Shown: positions 1 through 7,523, counted from the first letter of the stretch. The stretch is DNA of 32,857 bases from an uncultured Eubacteriales bacterium (GCA_902778055.1 CACYWL010000024.1:1-32857); one strand, 5' to 3'. Translations and numbers: made by a program. The notes: generated by a model from the letters alone, not told the origin.

Positions 1-1
1 T

Positions 2-970
2 CTGACCCGCGCCAGAGCCATCTGCCGCATGATCGGGGTCGGCGCGGACAGCCTGGAGGAGCTGGTGTCCCGGGGCTTTCTGCTCGCCTTTGAATCCGGG
101 GCCTGTGTCCTTCGGCACTGGAGACAGCACAACAGCATCCGGAAGGACCGTTATACACCGACGGTCTGCCGACAGGAGATTCAGCAGCTGATCCTCCGGG
201 CGGACGGAACCTATGCCCGAAAGGAGCAGGCCGAAAGCACGCCCGTCCTTGGGAATACGGAGCCCGGGATGGACCGTTCTCCGTCCGGCAGGGCGGAAGT
301 GCCGCAGAACGGATCTTCTCAGGCCGGGACGGATTCCTGCCGGGTGTTCCCTCTTTCGATAAATGCAGAGAAACCGCAAGGCAATCCTCTGCCGGCCGAA
401 GCGGAACCATGTCCGGTGCTCCCCCTTCCGATAAATGCGGAAGAGCCGCAAGGCAATCCTCTGCCGGCCGACGCGGAACCATGTCCGGTGCTCCCCCTTC
501 CGATAGGCGCGGAGGAACCGAGCGGCATTCCTCTGCCGGCCGATGCTGAGCCTTGTCCGGTGCTCCCCCTTCCGATAGACGCGGAGGAACCGCAAGGCAA
601 TCCTCTGCCGGCCGATGCTGAGCCTTGTCCGGTGCTCCCCCTTCCGAAAACCGGCGGCAGGAACTCCATTCCGTCTCTCGAGGAAGTTCAAGCGTACGCC
701 CGGGAGCGCGAAAGCCGGGTCTCAGCGGATATCTTTTATAATTATCACGAGGCCCTGGGCTGGAGGTCCCAGCGCGGGGAGCAGATCGTGAACTGGAAGG
801 CGGCCTTCCGCTGCTGGGAAAGCCGGGAGGAAGCCTTCGCGAAATCGTTCGGAGGAAAAAGCCAGCCCAGGCTTCCCGCGCAGGATTATCAACAGCGATC
901 CTATGCCGGAGAAGAAGAATCCGTCAATGATATGATGAAGCGTCTGCAGAAGATCTGCGGGGAACGATAA
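2..970 (+). CDS. Replisome-organizer-like protein, 5' end outside window
   Basis: The reading frame is open from base 2, and the residues before the first ATG at 29 (LTRARAICR) read as a natural continuation, so the true start probably lies upstream of the window. The early segment (LRHWRQHNSIRKDRYTPT, then a CRQEI helix) resembles the N-terminal region of phage and plasmid replisome organizer/DnaD-like proteins. The C-terminal segment (EALGW...IVNWKAAFRCWES) resembles their closing helices, which load helicase or bind the origin. Between them lies a Pro/Glu-rich linker made of tandem 24-residue units. The last codons GGG GAA CGA TAA come from a dispersed repeat, so the protein ends Gly-Glu-Arg. 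The family assignment rests on motif recall only; the coding status is secure. It would fit a prophage or integrative-element remnant whose body lies to the left. Confidence 0.6.
   Translation: MTRARAICRMIGVGADSLEELVSRGFLLAFESGACVLRHWRQHNSIRKDRYTPTVCRQEIQQLILRADGTYARKEQAESTPVLGNTEPGMDRSPSGRAEVPQNGSSQAGTDSCRVFPLSINAEKPQGNPLPAEAEPCPVLPLPINAEEPQGNPLPADAEPCPVLPLPIGAEEPSGIPLPADAEPCPVLPLPIDAEEPQGNPLPADAEPCPVLPLPKTGGRNSIPSLEEVQAYARERESRVSADIFYNYHEALGWRSQRGEQIVNWKAAFRCWESREEAFAKSFGGKSQPRLPAQDYQQRSYAGEEESVNDMMKRLQKICGER
332..649 (+). repeat. Coding minisatellite, 72-bp unit
   Basis: Four to five tandem units of 72 bp start at about 401, 473, 545 and 617, preceded by a diverged partial unit. Each encodes a 24-residue block beginning AEPCPVLPLPI and ending PLPAD, giving a flexible Pro-rich linker inside the replisome-organizer-like protein. 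Units differ at a few positions (NAEE, GAEE, DAEE), so the array is old enough to have diverged yet stays in frame. Confidence 0.9.
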
Positions 971-990
971 GGACCGTCCCTGTCGTTCCC
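960..990 (+). repeat. GGGAACG palindromic element, copy 1
   Basis: This 31-bp copy has intact outer arms (GGGAACGA/TCGTTCCC-type) and supplies the TAA stop of the upstream gene at 968-970. Its core reads AAGGACCGTCCC, the opposite core orientation to most gene-end copies, so it looks like a hybrid or inverted-core copy. Confidence 0.9.
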
Positions 991-1040
991 ACTTGGTCTC
1001 TGACCCAGATGTTCACAGATTGTTTCATAGGCACCTGTGA

Positions 1041-2579
1041 TTATCTGACAGAATCGATAATGTACAGCAACTTGTCATTAAAGTGTTTAAAACTCAGTTC
1101 CGCAGGTGGTGGACAAATATCTGGTGACTCAATCGGAACGGGCTCAATGCAATCTGCCCCTTTTTGCTCAAGGGCATATCGCCACTCTGCGTCTACCCAT
1201 TTTGATTCTCGCGCAAAATGTGACCAGCAGAGAAATAGTACATCGCGTCGTTTAATTTCCTCATGTAGAGCGAGTTCCCAATCATCCCCACTTCTCAAAC
1301 TGTCAACATCAAAGAAAACATCAAGATCTGGACGCGCTTTCTTCATTCCTTGAATGATTGCAGCAACACGCTTCCGATCTTGGCTTGCATAGGAAATAAA
1401 TGCAGAAAAGATATCGCTCCTCGAAACCGTGATCTGTTGCTGTTCCGAATGAGATGAACACTTTATTATGATTTTAAGCCTTGTGGCTATTACCTCATTA
1501 ATGTAAACGATGGCGCTAAGCAATATCTGCCTTTTCCTGTAATTATCCGGAATCTGAACGGCAAAGGAAAACTCAAGATACTCTCCCTGCCAAACTCCGA
1601 TTTCAGTATTATCTTCAATTAAGAAATCAGGAGAATTTAGAACAACCTTGATTGAAGCCCCTTCGTTAACCTTCTGAACTCCAGATTTTGCTTCCTGCTG
1701 CGGTTCATCCATTGAGTTAAGCAGTTCATCGACAATGTGTCGGGAGGATTCCTCGTACATTATTATATTGATAATAGAGTATTCTCCCCTTGATAGCGAT
1801 TTTGGTGCAATAGCAGAAAACTGGACTTTCTGCAGTTTCACAGAGGGTTTCTCTACGGAAACAGCACTACCACAATATGGGCAATAGTACGCTCCGGGAA
1901 CGACTATGTTGTCACATACGCGGCAATACGAAGGCGGCCCTCCCGCGTATTTAGCTGATGGAACAACAATCCCTTCAAAAACATTATCGCAAGCGGTACC
2001 TTCAGAAGCAGATACATTTTCTTGTCCATCAGATTCTGCTGAAGGTTCAGCTGGATAAACTATATGTCCATCTGAATCAATCACCGCATCACTTCCACCA
2101 GCTCGTTGGTTTTGAAGTGCACAAATAGCATCAAGAATGCTTTGGCCGCTTCCTGCAGCATATGCATCATCAACTGGCTTGATCTTGTCCGATTCAGTAA
2201 TTGTTTCCGATTGCCCCTTGAGCAAGGCGTCTGCAAGTGCCTTTCTTCTTAGATTCACTTTATCTTCTCGCTGTGTTTTTTCATCGTGAGGTGCCTGAGC
2301 GTCATCACTAAACAATCCCATCGGTAGTGCCGAACAACTTTCACACTCTTCTATTAGGCGCTGAAGCTTCTTGCAAAGAACCTGGTTGCTGTCGAATATG
2401 TCACTTAAAACACTTATGGCATTTTTATAAGTACACAAATACGCATCTTTTAGGCCATCGTCAAGACTTATTCTACACAGATTGTCGATCAAATCTTGAA
2501 GGATTCGAATTGTTTGATCTATATCATGCCCTGCTTCAATCAATTGATGAATTAATCTGTCCAGTTCTTCAGTGAGCAT
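1041..2579 (-). CDS. Zinc-ribbon TIR-domain protein
   Basis: This 512-residue protein begins with an alpha-helical, acidic N-terminal region (1-130) of no recognised family. A CxxC...CxxC zinc ribbon follows (Cys219, 222, 233, 236), then a beta-rich domain (about 250-375) and a C-terminal TIR domain (about 390-510). The TIR domain has the FISYASQD first strand and the motif SKWVDAEW, in which Glu465 occupies the position of the catalytic NADase glutamate of bacterial TIRs. Bacterial TIR proteins commonly deplete NAD or make ADP-ribose signals during phage defence; that role is inferred here. The ATG has a good GAGGTG site five bases upstream. The gene is more AT-rich than its neighbours, which fits transfer. 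No partner gene is adjacent on the same strand, so it may act alone. The TIR domain is secure, the function is not. Confidence 0.85.
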   Translation of the reverse strand: MLTEELDRLIHQLIEAGHDIDQTIRILQDLIDNLCRISLDDGLKDAYLCTYKNAISVLSDIFDSNQVLCKKLQRLIEECESCSALPMGLFSDDAQAPHDEKTQREDKVNLRRKALADALLKGQSETITESDKIKPVDDAYAAGSGQSILDAICALQNQRAGGSDAVIDSDGHIVYPAEPSAESDGQENVSASEGTACDNVFEGIVVPSAKYAGGPPSYCRVCDNIVVPGAYYCPYCGSAVSVEKPSVKLQKVQFSAIAPKSLSRGEYSIINIIMYEESSRHIVDELLNSMDEPQQEAKSGVQKVNEGASIKVVLNSPDFLIEDNTEIGVWQGEYLEFSFAVQIPDNYRKRQILLSAIVYINEVIATRLKIIIKCSSHSEQQQITVSRSDIFSAFISYASQDRKRVAAIIQGMKKARPDLDVFFDVDSLRSGDDWELALHEEIKRRDVLFLCWSHFARESKWVDAEWRYALEQKGADCIEPVPIESPDICPPPAELSFKHFNDKLLYIIDSVR

Positions 2580-2644
2580 CCTATCACCTCATAGCAGTAT
2601 CATTCATGTTCGCTTTATGGATTCACTGGATAAAGCATTAGAAT

Positions 2645-2659
2645 AGCGAATATATCGCT
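2645..2659. promoter_or_regulatory. Inverted repeat upstream of TIR gene
   Basis: AGCGA-ATATA-TCGCT is a 15-bp inverted repeat in the AT-rich segment 66-80 bases upstream of the TIR start codon. It may be an operator overlapping the promoter, but no regulator is known for it and the -35/-10 boxes here are ambiguous. Confidence 0.3.
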
Positions 2660-2680
2660 TTGACATACTCTGCAAATAAA

Positions 2681-2824
2681 TCATTTGGCTTGAAGTTCCT
2701 CTGCATGCGCGGACCGAGCCATAGTCACGAGCTTCCGTATCTCAGCCGTTGTCATCGGAAGATCCTCATCCGACCATCCCTGGAAATACTGGGGCAGGTA
2801 CAAAACCCTACCCTTGTTCGCCAT
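2681..2824 (-). CDS. Small hypothetical protein (47 aa)
   Basis: MANKGRVLYLPQYFQ... is 47 residues long, with no recognised domain. It is probably real: the ATG at 2824 is preceded by GAGGTG at six bases, and an extended -10 (TGCTATAAT, 2855-2860 on the complementary strand) lies just upstream. The frame is open up to 2866, but the only alternative start there lacks a ribosome binding site. The C-terminal half (TTAEIRKLVTMARSAHAEELQAK) is predicted helical and charged. It could be a small antitoxin-like or regulatory protein, or the end of a decayed gene; there is no partner next to it. Confidence 0.5.
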   Translation of the reverse strand: MANKGRVLYLPQYFQGWSDEDLPMTTAEIRKLVTMARSAHAEELQAK

Positions 2825-2854
2825 GAAATTCACCTCGGCAGAATCTTTGCAAGC

Positions 2855-2884
2855 ATTATAGCACAAAGGGCAGAGCGCTGTCTA
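2855..2884 (-). promoter_or_regulatory. Promoter of the 47-aa ORF
   Basis: On the minus strand TAGACA is followed after 18 bases by TATAAT (2855-2860), preceded by TG one base away (extended -10). The start codon at 2824 is about 30 bases downstream. Confidence 0.55.
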
Positions 2885-2975
2885 TCAAGTTCAGAATTTT
2901 CACTGAAGCAGTTCCACGGAACGGAAAACCTGGCTCGCCGGGGCACCTGCACTAGGTGCGGGACTGTAAAATAAT

Positions 2976-3005
2976 GGGAACGGAAAGGACGGTCCTTTTC
3001 TTTCA
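2976..3005 (+). repeat. GGGAACG element, degraded copy
   Basis: The left arm GGGAACG and core AGGACGGTCCTTTTC are present, but the right arm is mutated (TTTCAC in place of GTTCCC). It lies 36 bases beyond the 3' end of the truncated C11 peptidase gene. Confidence 0.75.
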
Positions 3006-3041
3006 CGCGTCAGACAGGAGTCAGGCAGGAAGATTTAATCC

Positions 3042-4109
3042 TTAATTAATGATCGTTGAAAGCCCTTCTGAACTGTTCAGATTGTTTCTGTGATAAACAG
3101 TCGCTTCCTCAATCGCCCGGATTAAGTCGTCGGATTCCTGAGGAAAATATTCCCTGCTGCTTTCTGCGAGAGTTCCCAGATCATAAAATGCCGACTGGCA
3201 CGGCATCATCTTGATCCTGGATTTTTCAAGTACCGTCTCATAGTCTTCCGACTTATCCTCTTTCAACGCAGTAAGCAGAGCATGATACAGCTGAAGGATC
3301 TGTTCAGCTTTCTCTGTTCGAATTGCGGTTGCTGCAATAATTGGGTCCGTTTGTGAATATGCATTCAGATAACTGTCTATGATGCAGCGGCTGATCTTCT
3401 CCCCGTCCGGCAGTATATCCGCTTCGTTCAGAAAGTCATAGTTCAGCCCGTCAGTCGGAACTTCAAATTCATCCGCAATCATGATTTCAGTATGCGGAGC
3501 AACGGCCTGCAATACTTCCAGATTGCCCATGAAGCTTGCGTCATAGGCCAGCCACGCCAATTTATTTTCGTTTGAGAAAGGGCTTTTCTCCATGGCCTGT
3601 GCGAATTCCTCCATCGTCACAGGATCCATCTCAAAAATCTCGTCATAGCCAAAGCCCAGCGGCCCGTTGCCGTGTCCCCACAGAATCAGAGCATATCTTT
3701 CCGCAGGCCGATTCTCCGCGCAGTAGTTGAGAAAGAAGCTTAGTGTCTCAGGTTCTCCCATATTCATCAGTTCTTCGTTCCATAGGGTTCTGGATCTGTG
3801 ACTCCGGACTTCCCAGATATGAGATTTACCCGCATTCCACTTCAAACTGCTCTTCGATCCTCCGGTCATCATCAACAGATTGATCTCCGGTCCATTCGCC
3901 GCAGCCTCAGCAATTCTGTCAATTGTCCTGGAGGCAGCTCCGTAATCCGTTTCCAGATTGCTCCCAACCATATAGATCATCAGGGTCAGTTTTGCCTTTT
4001 CCCCTGCCTCCGCAGACGCCCCCGTCAGCGGGAAAAAGGGACAGGACAGAATCCACAGTATCGTCAGGCACAGTGCGGTCATCATTGCGGTCATTCTCTT
4101 CGCGTCCAT
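3042..4109 (-). CDS. Clostripain-family (C11) protein, active Cys replaced, C-terminus short
   Basis: This exported protein has a signal peptide (residues 1-33, cleavage near ASA-EA), then the C11 core MIYMVGSNLE. The catalytic His146 sits in LILWGHGNG, and 46 residues later comes the segment AYDASFMGNLE. In clostripain and PmC11 that segment reads DAC(L/F)MG with the nucleophilic Cys, also 46 residues after the His; here the Cys is Ser192. The protein stops at GLSTIIN, where C11 homologues usually continue with a Gly-Leu-Ser-x-x-Phe-Pro strand and further sequence, so the C-terminus looks cut. The start is firm: GGAGGAG seven bases before the ATG. Either a pseudoenzyme retained for binding or a decaying gene. 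It stands alone, followed by a degraded repeat copy. Confidence 0.8.
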   Translation of the reverse strand: MDAKRMTAMMTALCLTILWILSCPFFPLTGASAEAGEKAKLTLMIYMVGSNLETDYGAASRTIDRIAEAAANGPEINLLMMTGGSKSSLKWNAGKSHIWEVRSHRSRTLWNEELMNMGEPETLSFFLNYCAENRPAERYALILWGHGNGPLGFGYDEIFEMDPVTMEEFAQAMEKSPFSNENKLAWLAYDASFMGNLEVLQAVAPHTEIMIADEFEVPTDGLNYDFLNEADILPDGEKISRCIIDSYLNAYSQTDPIIAATAIRTEKAEQILQLYHALLTALKEDKSEDYETVLEKSRIKMMPCQSAFYDLGTLAESSREYFPQESDDLIRAIEEATVYHRNNLNSSEGLSTIIN

Positions 4110-4161
4110 TGTTATCTCCTCCGATCGTGTAAGGCAGAGCCTGTTTCAGAACGACAGAATG

Positions 4162-4285
4162 GTTCCAGGATCAAAACTCAGGTGACATCAAGTATCCAAT
4201 CAAGGTATCCTTTATACCCTTTTTTCAATATCAACGGCAATGATTTCAGGAATATCGTAGGGATGCAGTTTCTTGATCCTGGAAC
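4162..4285. repeat. 13-bp inverted repeat flanking cutA remnant
   Basis: GTTCCAGGATCAA at 4162-4174 is the exact reverse complement of TTGATCCTGGAAC at 4273-4285, 98 bp apart, bracketing the cutA fragment. The right arm runs into the left arm of the GGGAACG element, so this may be a deletion or rearrangement scar. Confidence 0.6.
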
Positions 4286-4319
4286 GATGGGGACGGTCCT
4301 TTTCGTTTCCTCCCCTCAT
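4178..4319 (-). pseudogene. cutA: cutA remnant, internally replaced by repeat and frameshifted
   Basis: On the minus strand, KKLHPYDIPEIIAV...EKGYKGYLDWI matches the C-terminal strand and helix of CutA1 (divalent-cation tolerance protein, typical motif HPYxxPE...YLxW). The piece is broken twice. A run of A residues near 4219-4226 carries a +1 frameshift, so the conserved GYKGYLDWILDVT reads in another frame up to TGA at 4178-4180. The whole N-terminal portion is missing, replaced by a repeat copy (4281-4310). Beyond the repeat a ribosome-binding-like GGGGAGG and -10-like TATACT remain. An ATG at 4317-4319 reads through the repeat into the cutA frame, giving a 35-codon chimera. The family call is from motif recall. 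Confidence 0.7.
4281..4310 (+). repeat. GGGAACG element at cutA break point
   Basis: Slightly diverged copy (GGAACGATGGGGACGGTCC..., right arm CGTTTCC). Its left edge coincides with the point where cutA homology stops. Confidence 0.85.
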
Positions 4320-4421
4320 TTTCGCAGTTGCGGGACTTCAGTATAACCTATAATACCTTCATGAGAAACAACCACCTTTCGCGGTATTTTCCTTTAGGAT
4401 ATCAGGATCCGGAAACTGTTC

Positions 4422-4439
4422 TGTCCTCTTTAGAGGACA
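4422..4439 (-). terminator. Palindrome downstream of exported pyrophosphatase
   Basis: TGTCCTCT-TT-AGAGGACA is an 18-bp perfect palindrome 23 bases past the stop of the minus-strand pyrophosphatase gene, next to the repeat copy. There is no long T tract, so termination would rely on this and the repeat hairpin together. Confidence 0.4.
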
Positions 4440-4441
4440 AA

Positions 4442-4472
4442 GGGAACGAAAAGGACCGTCCCTATCGTTCCC
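4442..4472 (-). repeat. GGGAACG element ending the exported pyrophosphatase gene
   Basis: Perfect copy in minus orientation. Read on the minus strand, GGGAACGATAG supplies the Glu-Arg-stop of the gene (stop at 4462-4464). Paired with the inverted copy at 5520-5550, it brackets this single gene. Confidence 0.95.
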
Positions 4473-5505
4473 AATTCTCCAGGGCGGCTGTCAGGGGCGG
4501 GACGATGTTTTCCTTCCGGGAGGCCTTCGGGACAAAGATCATGCGGCCGCTGCCGTCGTATTCCGGGAAGCTTTCCCGGACGGCCTGCTCCGCGCCCTCG
4601 CCGTACCAGATCATCCAGCTGGTCTCATCGGTGGAGATCAGGCAGAACAGCAGGTCCTGGCCGTCCTGCGCATAGAGGGACGGAAACTCTCCCTCGATCT
4701 TCTCCGCCAGTTCCGCAAGGCTCTCCTCCGCTTCCGTATAGACGCTGCTGACGCCAAAGGTCACCGCTCCCGCCGTATACTCCTTGTAGTCGCTGTGGAA
4801 GATCTCGGATACGGTCATACCTTCGAAGGAAGCCTTGGCCGCCTTCATTCCGGCATACAGCGCGCCGATGTCGCTGATTTCGGCGATGACCCTGAGGGCA
4901 TCAACGGCCTCCCGGTCCAGCTGCGTCACGTTGCTGTTCATGCCCTTGGTGTCGGAAAGGACGGCCATCAGCAGCACGCGGGCCATGTCCCTCGGGATCT
5001 CCACGCCGCAGTCCAGATACATCCTGTACACGATGGACGCCGCCGCGCCGGCAGGAAGGGAGAGGACCGGAATGCGCTGCGTGTTCCGGACATCGCCGAT
5101 CCCGTGATGATCGACAATGCCGACCACCCGGGCGTCCTTCATGCCGTCCAGCGCCTGCGAATATTCACTGTGATCCACCAGAATGAACTGCTTTCCGGCC
5201 GCGTCGGTCAGGATCTCCGGCTGGGCCATGCCGAAAAGGTCCAGCGCGTACCGGGTTTCCCGGTTGACCTCCGCCGCCGCCGCGGGCCTGGCGTTGATTC
5301 CGAGCTGCTGCAGCAGCCAGGCATACGCGATCGCGGAGCCGATGGTGTCCGCGTCCGGGCTTTTGTGCCCGATGACATAGGTCACCCCGTCCCCGTAATC
5401 AACGCTGCGCAGGAGATCCGCCAGCAGAGCTGTTTCCGCGCCGGCCGTCCCGCAGGATCCGGTCAGGGCCAGCATCATCAGCAGGGCTGCAATTCTTCTC
5501 TTCAT
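4462..5505 (-). CDS. Exported family II (DHH) inorganic pyrophosphatase
   Basis: This 347-residue protein has a clear signal peptide (1-24, ending AGA) and then a complete family II pyrophosphatase. The metal-binding motifs are all visible: GHKSPDADTIGSAIAYAW, VDHSEYSQ, VDHHGIGD and SDTKGMNSN. The DHHA2 domain ends with the substrate-binding KENIVPPL (R/K-K-x-x-V/I-V-P). Family II enzymes use Mn or Co to hydrolyse pyrophosphate in the cytoplasm, so an exported form is unusual; it may hydrolyse pyrophosphate or a related phosphoester outside the membrane. The N-terminal Cys at position 18 lacks a good lipobox. The C-terminal Glu-Arg and stop come from the repeat. A cytoplasmic CBS-type paralogue lies directly upstream on the same strand, suggesting duplication followed by export. 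The family is very secure; the location is inferred from the signal peptide. Confidence 0.9.
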   Translation of the reverse strand: MKRRIAALLMMLALTGSCGTAGAETALLADLLRSVDYGDGVTYVIGHKSPDADTIGSAIAYAWLLQQLGINARPAAAAEVNRETRYALDLFGMAQPEILTDAAGKQFILVDHSEYSQALDGMKDARVVGIVDHHGIGDVRNTQRIPVLSLPAGAAASIVYRMYLDCGVEIPRDMARVLLMAVLSDTKGMNSNVTQLDREAVDALRVIAEISDIGALYAGMKAAKASFEGMTVSEIFHSDYKEYTAGAVTFGVSSVYTEAEESLAELAEKIEGEFPSLYAQDGQDLLFCLISTDETSWMIWYGEGAEQAVRESFPEYDGSGRMIFVPKASRKENIVPPLTAALENWER

Positions 5506-5519
5506 GAAATTCCCTCCCG

Positions 5520-5550
5520 GGGAACGAAAGGGACGGTCCTTTTCGTTCCC
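5520..5550 (+). repeat. GGGAACG element upstream of exported pyrophosphatase
   Basis: Copy with core GAAAGGGACGGTCC, 15 bp upstream of the gene's start codon and inverted relative to the copy at its 3' end. It overlaps the 5' leader, adjacent to the ribosome binding site. Confidence 0.95.
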
Positions 5551-5604
5551 TCAACCTCATACAGGGTATCGTAACCGCGGGTGAAAAATCTGTCAAGAAA
5601 GGCA

Positions 5605-5631
5605 GAAAAACACCGCCCCCTCCGGGGCGGC
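5605..5631 (-). terminator. Terminator after CBS-pyrophosphatase
   Basis: On the minus strand CCGCCCC-GGAG-GGGGCGG is followed by a T-rich tail (A tract 5606-5610 on the given strand). It lies about 130 bases past the stop of the CBS-pyrophosphatase gene. Confidence 0.7.
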
Positions 5632-5762
5632 GCTGAACGGGTTTCTCCGCCTGTTCTGCCAGTTGGGGATTTTTATCAGTTTTATACAATAAACCGTTCG
5701 AACGCAATCAACTTTTGTGACCTTCTCCTGTCTCCGCGTGTCTCAGCGTGCATGGGCGCTTT

Positions 5763-7382
5763 TTATCCCCAGAGAAGAGCAAGGGCGGGAACCATCTGCT
5801 TTTTCCTGGACATAACGCCCTTCAGGAAGACCCGGTTTCCCCGCAGCCGTCCAAGGCTGAACGCCTGCCGGACGATGTCCTGATCTCCGACGAACAGCAG
5901 CTCGGTGCCCTCCTTCAGCACATCGGTGATCATCAGCAGCACCATGTCATAACCGCCGGCAGTGCGGGTTTTCTCCATCTCCTCCAGCAGGGCTTCCTTT
6001 TTCATCAGCACCGCGGCGGAATCCAGCGTCGTAATCTGGCTGATGGCCAGTTTATGGTCCGCAAGATGGAATTCCTTGAAGTCCATTTTCAGCAGGGCAT
6101 CCGGCGTCTTGTCCGCGATGCTGGCGGAAAACACATCCTGCCCGAGGGTCTCCAGCTCAAGCCCCGCGATTTTCGCAAGTCTTTCCGCCATCCGCCGGTC
6201 CCGGGGGGTCGTGGTCGGGGACTTGAACATGACCGTATCGCTGATGATGGCCGCCGCCATGAGCCCGGCCAGCTTTTCCTCCGGCATCAGCCCCTGCTCC
6301 TGGAACATGGTGGCGATGATCGTATTCGTGGATCCGACGGGCTCATTCCGCATGAAGGCAGGATACCCGGTCTGCACATCCGCAATCCGGTGATGATCAA
6401 TGATCGCGATCAGCTCTGCCTGCTCCAGCCCGGGCACGGACTGGGCCACCTCGTTGTGATCGACCAGCACGATGCGCTTGCGCTGGGGCTGAATCAGATG
6501 ATACCGGCTCAGCGTGCCGACCACCCGGTCCTGGGAGTCCAGCACGGGATAGCTGCGGAACCGGCTCTGCAGAACGGCCTCCTTGACGTCATCCAGATAA
6601 TCATCCAGATGGAAGCACGTGATCTCCCCCTTCGTTGCGACGCGGAGAATCGGAGTCGCCTGATACAGCATCCGGGCGGCCTGCCAGACGTCCAGGGGGG
6701 TGGTGATCACGCAGGTATCGGAGACCACATCCCTGTATTTCTCGCCGAGGCTGGTCTGGCACAGGATCACGCAGGCTGCGCCGCGCTCCAGCGCCTCCTC
6801 CACGGCTTCCGGCTGCTGGCCGCAGAGAATAATGCCGCCCTTCTGAATGCCGCCGAAGGAGTCTCCGGCCGTGGGCATGCAAAGGTGTACCTCTCCGGAG
6901 ACGGACTCGAAACAGGTGTCATCCTCGTTGAGAATATGCCCCTCCAGGGTCGAAAGAATGTTATAGATCGGGATGTTCTCAAGGACGGGATTCTGGATGG
7001 ACCGCATATCGCTCTCAGCGATGCCGCCTGCGGTCACCAGCCCGAAAAGGGTTCCGTTCTTGTTGATCACGGGGAGCGCGCTGATCGTATGGTTTTCCCG
7101 GAGAAGATCCCAGGCCCGGCTGACGGATACATTTTTATCCAGACAGGGAGGGCGGTCAAAGGCGATATCCCGCACCTGCGTGCGGACATCGGTGATCAGC
7201 TCGGGCGCCTCAAAGCCAAACCGTTTCAGCACGGCCGCCGTTTCGTCATTCAGCGAACCGAGCCGCACGGGGCGGCATTCCGCCTCCCCAAGCATATTCT
7301 GAAGCGCCGCATAGGAAATCGCGGCGACAATGCTGTCCGTATCCGGGTTCCGATGCCCGCAGACATAGGTGATGTTTCCCAT
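5763..7382 (-). CDS. CBS-domain manganese-dependent inorganic pyrophosphatase
   Basis: At 539 residues this is the long, regulated form of family II pyrophosphatase (plain enzymes are about 310). The DHH metal site is split. CGHRNPDTDSIVAAISYA stands at the N-terminus. An insert of about 240 residues follows, with a CBS domain, a DRTGG-like domain (about 115-230) and a second CBS domain. Then come VDHNEVAQ, IDHHRIAD, SDTVMFKSPTTT and the C-terminal SRKKQMVP substrate site. In characterised members the CBS pair binds AMP/ADP (inhibitory) or ATP and diadenosine polyphosphates (activating), tuning pyrophosphate removal to energy state. The start is firm (GAGGAGG before ATG at 7382). It precedes the exported paralogue on the same strand but has its own terminator. 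Confidence 0.93.
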   Translation of the reverse strand: MGNITYVCGHRNPDTDSIVAAISYAALQNMLGEAECRPVRLGSLNDETAAVLKRFGFEAPELITDVRTQVRDIAFDRPPCLDKNVSVSRAWDLLRENHTISALPVINKNGTLFGLVTAGGIAESDMRSIQNPVLENIPIYNILSTLEGHILNEDDTCFESVSGEVHLCMPTAGDSFGGIQKGGIILCGQQPEAVEEALERGAACVILCQTSLGEKYRDVVSDTCVITTPLDVWQAARMLYQATPILRVATKGEITCFHLDDYLDDVKEAVLQSRFRSYPVLDSQDRVVGTLSRYHLIQPQRKRIVLVDHNEVAQSVPGLEQAELIAIIDHHRIADVQTGYPAFMRNEPVGSTNTIIATMFQEQGLMPEEKLAGLMAAAIISDTVMFKSPTTTPRDRRMAERLAKIAGLELETLGQDVFSASIADKTPDALLKMDFKEFHLADHKLAISQITTLDSAAVLMKKEALLEEMEKTRTAGGYDMVLLMITDVLKEGTELLFVGDQDIVRQAFSLGRLRGNRVFLKGVMSRKKQMVPALALLWG

Positions 7383-7490
7383 TGCTCCTCCTCGAAAACA
7401 GACCTGGAATTTTAGTTATCATACCATAAACGAATACGGAAATACAGCCCTTTTCCGTCTGAGAAAAAAAGCATTTTAATAAAAAGAGAT

Positions 7491-7519
7491 AAGAAAAGCG
7501 CCGCCTCCGGGGTGGCGCT
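7491..7519 (-). terminator. Terminator-like hairpin, minus strand
   Basis: On the minus strand AGCGCC...GGCGCT with a further CC/GG pair is followed by TTTTCTTATC. It resembles the hairpin after the CBS-pyrophosphatase gene. It sits between the pyrophosphatase promoter region and the hairpin-rich region 7640-7870, so it could end a minus-strand RNA coming from there. Confidence 0.5.
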
Positions 7520-7523
7520 GAAT

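Noticed and set aside
332..649. Possible CRISPR array at the 72-bp repeats
   Set aside because: Units are contiguous coding repeats without unique spacers; no cas genes nearby.
319..669. Minus-strand frame rich in Gly/Ser/Arg repeats opposite the minisatellite
   Set aside because: Shadow of the tandem repeat in the plus-strand gene; no start signal and compositionally artificial.
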